Shown: positions 5,554 to 10,668 of the stretch, in pieces | Position numbering within the stretch: position 1 is the stretch's first letter | How the letters are laid out: every line of letters begins with the position of its first letter | Assembly (NCBI GenBank): GCA_019264505.1 | Contig: JAHUZY010000424.1 | Span: 1 to 10,668, forward strand | Length of the DNA: 10,668 bases | Direction of reading: 5' to 3' | Origin: Phenylobacterium sp. | GTDB taxonomy: Bacteria > Pseudomonadota > Alphaproteobacteria > Caulobacterales > Caulobacteraceae | The notes under the pieces: generated by a model | What the model saw: the letters and a program-made list of their open reading frames with translations, nothing else | Databases searched by the model: none | What the model was told of the DNA's origin: nothing | Made by a program: the position numbers and the translations under genes

Positions 5554-6441
5554 TTAGGCCTGGCGCGCTTCGGGCGGCGTGTCGATGCGGGCCATCTCGA
5601 TCTGAGCGGCGAGGCCGGTGGGTAGTTCCCGGTCAGGGACGCCGGCCAGGCGCTCGATCACTTCGGGGCGGTGGGCCTCGATCTGGATGCAGGCCAGGGC
5701 CGGTTCGGTGAGCGCATAGGCCAGGCACAGTTCGTCAGCCTCCCAGTTGCGCGTCTCGTGCAGGAAGCCATAGGCCCCGACAGAGGCGGCGTTCGGGCCT
5801 GATCGGCGGAACAGGAAGGCCTTGGCCGGCGCCTGGGCTGGCGGACGACACAGCTCCGGTGGAAAGGCGTCAAAGCCGGTGATCGACATGTTCAATTGAG
5901 CGGCGTCACGGATCCGCCGACGGATGTTCCAGCCCGACGTCAGATTGAACGGCGAGGACAGGGCGTCGAAGGCGCCGGATGCGACCGCCTGGTCAACCAG
6001 GGCGCCGGCCCCAGATATGCCGATCTGCAGAGCGAGGCCTGCGCTGCGGACGTCCTCCAGCATCCGGGCGCCCTCGGCGGTGAGGGTCGCATAGGCCGGC
6101 TCGTCCAGGGTCAGCAGATCGAAATAGCCCGCGCCGGTCTGGGTCAGGCCGTTGCGCACCGCGTCCTCAATGGCGCGGGCGTCCGTCGGGCTGCGACCAT
6201 CCCCACAGATGCGCCAGGCGATGAACAGCAGCCGGCGCTCGACGCTTTCAGCGGCCTGACGAAATCCGGCGGCCAGGGTCTCGATCCCGGCCTCGACCTC
6301 GAAGGCGTTGACCCCGCACTCCATGGCGCTGACGGTCAGAACCCGCCAAGCGCCTGGCGGCTGGGCCCGGCCGTGATCGCGCAGCAGCAGGCTGAGCGCC
6401 GAGACCGCCTTGCCTGAGATGCCGAACGGCCGGTAGCGCAT
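5554..6441 (-). CDS. Aldo/keto-reductase-fold protein, probably catalytically dead
   Basis: The 295-residue protein aligns by pattern with aldo/keto reductases. It has the N-terminal [20 protein letters not shown] (R-x-FG-x-S-G-x-x-V-S-x-L), a YFDLL strand (106-110), QIGISGAG (139-146), PFNL (164-167) and the C-terminal [21 protein letters not shown]. The catalytic tetrad D-Y-K-H is not conserved. The usual FDTA..YG segment is FEVEAGIE (47-54, Asp to Glu48, no Tyr). The K of 'TK' is Arg77 in IAWRI. The active-site His position in DLLTLD is Asp113. Normal AKRs reduce carbonyls with NADPH; this one probably cannot, and may be a binding or scaffold protein. It starts 11 bases after the bolA-family stop, so the two are likely co-transcribed. 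The frame is intact, arguing against a decaying pseudogene. The exact role is unknown. Confidence 0.8.
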   Translation of the reverse strand: MRYRPFGISGKAVSALSLLLRDHGRAQPPGAWRVLTVSAMECGVNAFEVEAGIETLAAGFRQAAESVERRLLFIAWRICGDGRSPTDARAIEDAVRNGLTQTGAGYFDLLTLDEPAYATLTAEGARMLEDVRSAGLALQIGISGAGALVDQAVASGAFDALSSPFNLTSGWNIRRRIRDAAQLNMSITGFDAFPPELCRPPAQAPAKAFLFRRSGPNAASVGAYGFLHETRNWEADELCLAYALTEPALACIQIEAHRPEVIERLAGVPDRELPTGLAAQIEMARIDTPPEARQA

Positions 6442-6452
6442 GGCTTTCCCGC

Positions 6453-6686
6453 CTAGCCTGGAACGGAGGTCTCGAGCGCCAGGGCGTGCAGTTCCCCGCC
6501 CATCTTCCCCTTCAGCGCCGCATAGACCAGTTGGTGCTGGCGCACCCGCGGCAGGCCCTTGAAGGCGTCTGACACGATCCGCGCGCGATAGTGGTCGCCG
6601 TCGCCGGCCAGATCCTCGATGGCGATCTGGGCGTCGGGAAAGGCCTCTCGCAGGGAGGCTTCCAAGTCAGCCTGGGTCATGGGCAT
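6453..6686 (-). CDS. BolA-family protein, IbaG-like
   Basis: The 77-residue protein is a compact BolA domain with alpha-beta-beta-alpha-alpha-beta order. The core is GDGDHYRARIVSDAFKGLP (28-46), then RVRQHQLVYAALKGKM (47-62) and ELHALALET (65-73). The invariant C-terminal His67 and the beta-loop His32 are the usual [2Fe-2S] ligands supplied by BolA when it pairs with a CGFS glutaredoxin. The GDGxH loop resembles E. coli IbaG more than BolA itself. Such proteins act in iron-sulfur trafficking or iron sensing rather than as classical transcription factors. The ATG at 6686 follows GGAAGAGAG at about 8-9 bases; a second ATG at 6680 is less well placed. A GCTATAG motif (6745-6739) upstream could be a -10, without a good -35. 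Its likely partner grxD lies downstream on the same strand. Confidence 0.93.
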   Translation of the reverse strand: MPMTQADLEASLREAFPDAQIAIEDLAGDGDHYRARIVSDAFKGLPRVRQHQLVYAALKGKMGGELHALALETSVPG

Positions 6687-6766
6687 GGGGGTACGCTCTC
6701 TTCCAACAGAGTTTATGGACGAAAAAGGATTAACGCCCCTATAGCGCAGCCGTCACCGCGGCGATG

Positions 6767-8620
6767 TCAGGCGGCCGGTTCAGGTTTGCGGGTGGACTCC
6801 CCCAGCACCTGGGCCGCCTCGGGGTTGATGGCCTGGGCCGGGCCCTTGGGCTTGGAGAAGGGCGTCGGCTGGGGCGTGACCATATTGCCGCGCATCAGGC
6901 TGCGGCCGGCCTCGATGCCGCCCACCAGCTGCGCTTCGAACCGCTCCTCATCCCGGCGGCGAACCTCGGCCAGGGTTTCGGCGGCGTCTTCCGGCTCAAC
7001 GCCGAGGTCCACCAGCAGGCGTTCGCCCATCGCGATGGCCGACTCAAACGTCTCGCGGATCTGGAAATCGACCCCGGCCTGGGTCAGGCGCATGGAGTGC
7101 CCACGGTCATAGGCGCGCACGAACAGCTTGGCGTGGGGGAACTCCGCCTTGACCAGCTCGACGATGTGGTCGGCGACCTCCGGCTTGTCCACGCCGACCA
7201 TGATGGCCTCGGCCGTTTCGGCGCCCGAGGCGCGCAGCACGTCCAGCCGCGCCCCATCGCCATAATAGACCTTGAACCCGAAATTGGCGGCGGCCTGGAT
7301 CATCTCCACATCGTTCTCGATCAGCGAGATCTCGAAACCGCGGGCCAGCAGGGGCTGGCTGACCAGCTGGCTGAAGCGGCCAAAACCGATCAGCAGAACC
7401 TGGCCCTGCAGACCGTTGGCCTCTTCCACCCCGTCCATGGAGCGCTTGAGCGCCGGGGTCAGGCGATCAAGCACGATGATCACCAGGGGGGTCAGGGCCA
7501 TGGAGAGGATGACGATGGCGGTCATGATGGCGCTGGTCCGCGCATCGATCACCCCGCCCGACAGGGCCGCGGCATAGAGGACGAAGGCGAACTCGCCGCC
7601 TTGGGCGAACAGGGCCGCCCGCTGGACCGCCTCCCGCGGGCTGGCCTTGAACAGCCGGGCGACCCCGTAGATGCCGGCGGCCTTCACCACCATGAAGATC
7701 ACCACGCCCCCGGCGATCAGCGCCCAGGAGGTCGCTACGACGGCCAGGTTCAGGGACATGCCGACGCTGATGAAGAACAGGCCCAGCAGGATGCCCCGGA
7801 AGGGCTCGATATCGGCCTCCAGCTGATGGCGGAAGGTGGACTCCGAGAGGAGCACGCCAGCCATGAAGGCTCCCATGGCCATGGACAGACCACCCCAGTC
7901 GAGGAACAGGGCCGAGCCCAGCACCACCAGCAGGGCCGCCGCGGTCAGGATTTCTCGGGCGCCGGCCCGGGCCAGCAGGCGAAAGAAGGGATTGAGCAGC
8001 CACTTGCCCGCCGCCAGCAGGGCGGCCAGTGAGCCGATGGCTAGCAGGATCGACAGCCAGACCGGGCGCGCGGCCTCGTCTGTCTGGCCTGACAGAGAGG
8101 CCAGCACCGCCACCATGGCCAGCAGCGGCACCACGGCCAGGTCTTCCAGCAGCAGGATGGAGACCGCCCGCTGGCCGGCCGGCGTGGCGGTCTGGCCGCG
8201 CTCGTCCAGCATCTTCATGATCACGGCGGTGGAGGAGAGCACGAAGCCGCTGGCCCCGATCTCGGCGGCGGCCGGCGGCAGGCCGGCCAGGACGCCAATG
8301 CCCGACAGCAGCGCCGCGCAGACCACCACCTGCAGGGCGCCCAGGCCAAAGATCTCCCGCCGTAGGTTCCAGAGTTTGGCCGGCCGCATCTCCAGACCGA
8401 TGATGAACAGGAACATCACCACACCGAGCTCGGCCACGTGCAGGATGGTCTCAGGTTCAGAGATCAGGGCCAGGCCAAAGGGGCCGATGATCAGGCCCGC
8501 GGCCAAGTAGCCCAGCACCGAGCCCAGCTGCAGCCTGCGAAACAGCGGCACAGCGATGACCGCAGCGCCCAACAGCACCACGGCGTGGCCGAGGTTCAGT
8601 CCAGCTGAGTCTGTGGCCAT
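6767..8620 (-). CDS. KefB/KefC-type K+/H+ antiporter with RCK domain
   Basis: The 617-residue protein is a CPA2 antiporter close to E. coli KefC (620 aa) and KefB. The membrane part (about 8-390) has LGSVLGYLAAGLIIGPFGL, FLFIIGLEMRPAKLWNLRR, LLLEDLAVVPLLAM (E159-D160, where KefC has Gln-Asp) and HQLEADIEPFRGILLG (265-280), the regulatory acidic loop of Kef proteins. A linker leads to a cytosolic RCK/TrkA-N domain from about 407. It begins QVLLIGFGRFSQ (the usual third Gly is Ser417) and contains VYYGDGARLDVLRASGA. Kef systems release K+ and acidify the cytoplasm when glutathione adducts bind the RCK domain, protecting against electrophiles. No KefF/KefG ancillary reductase is adjacent. The tail (about 575-617) is Pro/Lys-rich. 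ATG 8620 has GGAGG at 8 bases; the frame is open to 8647. It is first in the - strand series, divergent from an Rrf2 gene. Confidence 0.93.
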   Translation of the reverse strand: MATDSAGLNLGHAVVLLGAAVIAVPLFRRLQLGSVLGYLAAGLIIGPFGLALISEPETILHVAELGVVMFLFIIGLEMRPAKLWNLRREIFGLGALQVVVCAALLSGIGVLAGLPPAAAEIGASGFVLSSTAVIMKMLDERGQTATPAGQRAVSILLLEDLAVVPLLAMVAVLASLSGQTDEAARPVWLSILLAIGSLAALLAAGKWLLNPFFRLLARAGAREILTAAALLVVLGSALFLDWGGLSMAMGAFMAGVLLSESTFRHQLEADIEPFRGILLGLFFISVGMSLNLAVVATSWALIAGGVVIFMVVKAAGIYGVARLFKASPREAVQRAALFAQGGEFAFVLYAAALSGGVIDARTSAIMTAIVILSMALTPLVIIVLDRLTPALKRSMDGVEEANGLQGQVLLIGFGRFSQLVSQPLLARGFEISLIENDVEMIQAAANFGFKVYYGDGARLDVLRASGAETAEAIMVGVDKPEVADHIVELVKAEFPHAKLFVRAYDRGHSMRLTQAGVDFQIRETFESAIAMGERLLVDLGVEPEDAAETLAEVRRRDEERFEAQLVGGIEAGRSLMRGNMVTPQPTPFSKPKGPAQAINPEAAQVLGESTRKPEPAA

Positions 8621-8649
8621 GTGAGCCCCCTCCAAGTTCTCGGCCATAC

Positions 8650-8715
8650 CGCCTGCGTCAGGCGCCGTTGTCCATAGCGCAGAGCATGCACGGCCTGGTC
8701 ATCTGGCCAGGCGCC
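8650..8715. repeat. Two inverted repeats between kef and Rrf2 genes
   Basis: CGCCTG-CGT-CAGGCG (8650-8664) is a 6-bp-arm inverted repeat. A second, at 8693-8712, has arms GCCTGGTC and GGCCAGGC around ATCT, with one T-G pair. Both right arms run into the same octamer CAGGCGCC (8659-8666 and 8708-8715). They lie between two divergently transcribed genes, where operator sites are expected. Which protein binds, if any, is unknown. Confidence 0.45.
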
Positions 8716-8775
8716 CAGGGGGCCGGCTGGAACCAAAGCGCTCCGTCGGGTCTGGGCTGGCCGTGACGTCAGCGG

Positions 8776-8801
8776 TTGTTTCCAACGAATGTCGGCTATC
8801 C
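8776..8801 (+). promoter_or_regulatory. Candidate promoter of the Rrf2 gene
   Basis: TTGTTTC (8776-8782) and GCTATCC (8795-8801) are 12 bases apart, fitting the Caulobacter housekeeping arrangement. A small dyad GTTG-TTTC-CAAC (8775-8786) overlaps the -35 and a palindrome TGACGTCA (8764-8771) lies just upstream. Either could serve autoregulation. Transcription would start close to the ribosome-binding site GGAGAG (8815-8820). Confidence 0.4.
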
Positions 8802-8825
8802 TGCCGGGCCAACCGGAGAGTCCCG

Positions 8826-9263
8826 ATGCGAAGTGACAGCCGCCTTTCACGGATGCTGCACGCCCTGATCCATATGGACCGGCACGATGGCGCCATGACG
8901 TCCGAGCTGCTGGCCCAGATGCTCAAGACCAATCCGGTGGTGGTTCGCCGCACCATGGCTGGTCTGCGGGACCAGGGGATTGTGCGCTCCGAAAAGGGCC
9001 ACGGCGGCGGATGGGCGCTCAGCCGCGCCCTCGCCGAAGTCACCCTGCTGGACATCTACCGGGCCTTGGGCGATCCGCGCCTGTTCGCCATTGGCCTGGC
9101 CGACGATGATCCGCGCTGCCTGGTGGAACAGGCCGTCAACGCCGCACTCGCCGACACCCTCTCAGCTGCCGAAGCCCTGGTTATCGCCCGCTTCAGCGAA
9201 GTGACGCTTGCCGACATCGCCCAGGATTTCGATGCGAGGTTTGCGGCGGTGATGGGGCGGTGA
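8826..9263 (+). CDS. Rrf2-family transcriptional regulator, single-Cys (YwnA-like)
   Basis: The 145-residue protein has an Rrf2 winged helix-turn-helix. The HTH is TSELLAQMLKTNPVVVRRTM (25-44), followed by LRDQGIVRSEKGHGGGWALSR (47-67), where the Gly-rich wing is typical. The next block, EVTLLDIYRALGDPRLFAI (71-89), begins the dimerisation helix. Iron-sulfur Rrf2 members such as IscR, NsrR and RsrR carry three clustered cysteines. Here only C98 (DDPRCLVEQ) is present, so a classical cluster is unlikely. It resembles YwnA-type proteins, which may sense through a single thiol or small ligand. ATG 8826 has GGAGAG at 5 bases; the frame is open to 8763 but upstream codons show no family match. It is divergent from the kef gene, a usual position for a local regulator, and converges with the SDR gene after 20 bases. 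Confidence 0.9.
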   Translation: MRSDSRLSRMLHALIHMDRHDGAMTSELLAQMLKTNPVVVRRTMAGLRDQGIVRSEKGHGGGWALSRALAEVTLLDIYRALGDPRLFAIGLADDDPRCLVEQAVNAALADTLSAAEALVIARFSEVTLADIAQDFDARFAAVMGR

Positions 9264-9283
9264 CCGCGGCCATGTCCGTGTGA

Positions 9284-10114
9284 TCAGAAGAACCCCCCAT
9301 TGGCGAAGACCAGTTGGCCGTTGATCCACTGGCCGTCCGGCGCGCAGAGGGCTGCAATGGAGTCGGCCACGTCTTCCGGCTCGCCGATACGGCCATAGGG
9401 TGTGGCCTCGGCGGCTTGCTGGCGCAAAGCCGGCGGCACGCGGAAGAGATCGGTATTGGTGGGCCCCGGCGCCAAAGCGTTCACCGAGATGCGCCGGCCG
9501 GCGACTTCCTTGGCCAGCGAACCGCAAAGCATCTCCTGGGCCGATTTGGTCGCAGCATAGGGACCATGGGTGGGTCGCTTCTGCGTCATGGACGTCGAGC
9601 TCAAAGCGATGATCCGGCCGCCGTCGCGAGTCCGCCGGGCGGCCTCGCGCAGCACATTGAAGCTGCCCTTCAGATTGGTGGACATCATCCTGTCGAACGC
9701 CTCGTCGGTGAACTGGCCCATGGGCGCTGTATTCATGATGCCAGCGTTACTCACGACGACATCGACGCCGCCGAAGGTGTCCTCGCAGGCGTCGAACAGG
9801 GCGCGCACCGCGGCAGGATCGGCGACATCGCCCTGGCGCGCGATCGCTCGGCCGCCGGCGGCTTCGATGTCACGCACCACGGCTGAGGCCAACTCGGCAT
9901 TGGTCAGGTAGTTGACTGTGACGGCGTAGCCGTCGCGGGCGAGACGGCGGGCGGTGGCCGCGCCAATGCCGCGGGAGGAGCCGGTCACGATCGCTGCGCG
10001 ATTTGAGGTCAGTGCGGCGAGGGCGGCTGGGGTCTGGGCCGAGGCGTTGGCTGCGACGACGGCCGGGGCCGCGGCGGCCATTGCGAGCAGCGTCCTGCGA
10101 GAGGGCGTGGTCAT
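9284..10114 (-). CDS. SDR-family oxidoreductase with twin-arginine signal peptide
   Basis: The 276-residue protein is a classical SDR: cofactor motif TGSSRGIG (44-51), NAG (123-125), Asn147, Ser173, and YAATK with Tyr186 and Lys190. The C-terminal block GRIGEPEDVADSIAAL precedes NGQLVFANGG. It most resembles 3-oxoacyl-ACP-reductase-like NAD(P)H enzymes; its substrate is not predictable. The N-terminus is unusual: MTTPSRRTLLAMAAAAPAVVAANASAQ has an S-R-R-T-L-L twin-arginine motif, a hydrophobic Ala-rich stretch and an A-S-A cleavage site after residue 26. This would leave a normal ~250-residue SDR. ATG 10114 is preferred: GGAG lies 7 bases upstream, but only 1 base from the alternative ATG at 10120. 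It begins 2 bases after the MFS stop, so the two are co-transcribed. Confidence 0.88.
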   Translation of the reverse strand: MTTPSRRTLLAMAAAAPAVVAANASAQTPAALAALTSNRAAIVTGSSRGIGAATARRLARDGYAVTVNYLTNAELASAVVRDIEAAGGRAIARQGDVADPAAVRALFDACEDTFGGVDVVVSNAGIMNTAPMGQFTDEAFDRMMSTNLKGSFNVLREAARRTRDGGRIIALSSTSMTQKRPTHGPYAATKSAQEMLCGSLAKEVAGRRISVNALAPGPTNTDLFRVPPALRQQAAEATPYGRIGEPEDVADSIAALCAPDGQWINGQLVFANGGFF

Positions 10115-10116
10115 GA

Positions 10117-10668
10117 TCATTCTCCGGGAATGTGGGTTTCAGCTCGGCGCGAAGGCGCGACGATGCGTTGGTTGGCCGTCAGGCAGGCCAGTCCGGTCAG
10201 GACACTGGCGACCGGCACGATCAGCAGCCCAAGCGCCAGGCCGTTGGCGAGACCGGCGGCTGCGGCGGCGTCGCTGACGGCGCCGACGATCACGGGGCCA
10301 AGGGCGGGTCCGACAAGGCCTGAGCCGATCATCATGAGGCTGGTGGCCAGAGCCTGCTTTCCTGGCCCAGCCACCAGATGCGCGGCGCCGAAGGCCCAGG
10401 GCAGCAGCAGGGCGAAGGTGAACATGGTCGGCAGGAACAGGATGATGGACATCCATCCGGCTGGGGCGAACAGGCCGATCCCCGTCGTGCCGGCTGAGAG
10501 CAGAAGCATCCAGCCGGGCGGGCCGATGACGCGGCCCCGGCCAGAGCTCAGGGCCCGGTCGAAGCCGCGACCGCCCAGCAGCGCGCCGGCGATTCCGAGG
10601 CCGCCCTGCAGAAGGCCGAAGGACAGGCCCACCTCGCTGGCGGTGAAGCCATGGATCCGGATCAGAAA
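10117..10668 (-). CDS. MFS transporter, C-terminal half
   Basis: The reading frame is open across the right window edge, so the N-terminal half is missing. The visible 183 residues begin FLIRIHGFTASEVGLSFGLL and continue GGLGIAGALLGGRGFDRALSSGRG. This is the S/T-x-x-E-V-G-x-x-x-G ... G-G-x-x-x-D-R loop pattern that opens the second six-helix bundle of many major facilitator proteins. Four further hydrophobic helices follow, including LATSLMMIGSGLVGPALGPVIVGAVSDA, resembling the Spinster-like subgroup. It is an inner-membrane secondary transporter of unknown substrate. The TGA overlaps the upstream ATG of the next gene and lies 2 bases from the preferred SDR start, so transporter and exported SDR are probably one operon. 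The apparent GTG at 10632 is internal, not the real start. Confidence 0.85.
   Translation of the reverse strand, partial: FLIRIHGFTASEVGLSFGLLQGGLGIAGALLGGRGFDRALSSGRGRVIGPPGWMLLLSAGTTGIGLFAPAGWMSIILFLPTMFTFALLLPWAFGAAHLVAGPGKQALATSLMMIGSGLVGPALGPVIVGAVSDAAAAAGLANGLALGLLIVPVASVLTGLACLTANQRIVAPSRRAETHIPGE

Noticed and set aside
6764..8032. Long + strand open frame opposite the kef gene (422 codons)
   Set aside because: His/Gln/Gly/Asp-rich composition with no recognisable domain; it mirrors the kef gene.
1..10668. CRISPR array, insertion sequence, prophage or tRNA-linked island
   Set aside because: No spaced direct repeats, transposase, integrase, phage gene or tRNA seen by eye; composition and gene content look like ordinary chromosomal backbone.

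Overview
The window is GC-rich alphaproteobacterial chromosome, most likely Caulobacterales (Caulobacter/Phenylobacterium-like). I infer this from the S4, BolA, Grx4 and KefC-type protein sequences, from promoter-like elements resembling the Caulobacter housekeeping consensus (TTGACGS-N10-14-GCTANAWC), and from GANTC (CcrM-type) sites near some of them. No mobile element, tRNA/rRNA or CRISPR array was seen. Every gene reads in frame; two are cut by the window edges.

Left part, + strand (1-4090): the C-terminus of an SDR oxidoreductase; a stand-alone ParA/VirC1-type P-loop ATPase with a perfect DnaA box just upstream; rpsD (ribosomal protein S4) with a structured leader and a clear intrinsic terminator; a TerC/Alx-type membrane protein; a CYTH-domain (triphosphate tunnel metalloenzyme) protein whose ribosome-binding site is buried in a long inverted repeat; and a small lipoprotein. 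The lipoprotein converges on the next gene, and both stop codons share one CTAG.

Middle part, - strand (8620 down to 4087): a KefB/KefC-type glutathione-gated K+ efflux antiporter, an IbaG-like BolA protein, an aldo/keto-reductase-fold protein that has lost its catalytic tetrad, the monothiol glutaredoxin grxD (CGFS), a hotdog-fold acyl-CoA thioesterase and a DUF4126 membrane protein. BolA and Grx4 are known partners in [2Fe-2S] handling, and KefC is gated by glutathione. A divergent Rrf2-family regulator (8826-9263, +) faces kefC across a 205-base region with two inverted repeats. I read this as a glutathione/iron-sulfur/redox neighbourhood; that reading is inference.

Right part, - strand (10668 down to 9284): the C-terminal half of an MFS transporter, followed after 2 bases by an SDR oxidoreductase that carries a twin-arginine-type signal peptide, unusual for this normally cytoplasmic family.

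The most interesting points are the AKR pseudoenzyme between bolA and grxD, the putatively exported SDR, the DnaA box before the orphan ParA, the hairpin hiding the CYTH ribosome-binding site, and a perfect palindrome inside a candidate grxD promoter. None amounts to a proven new system.
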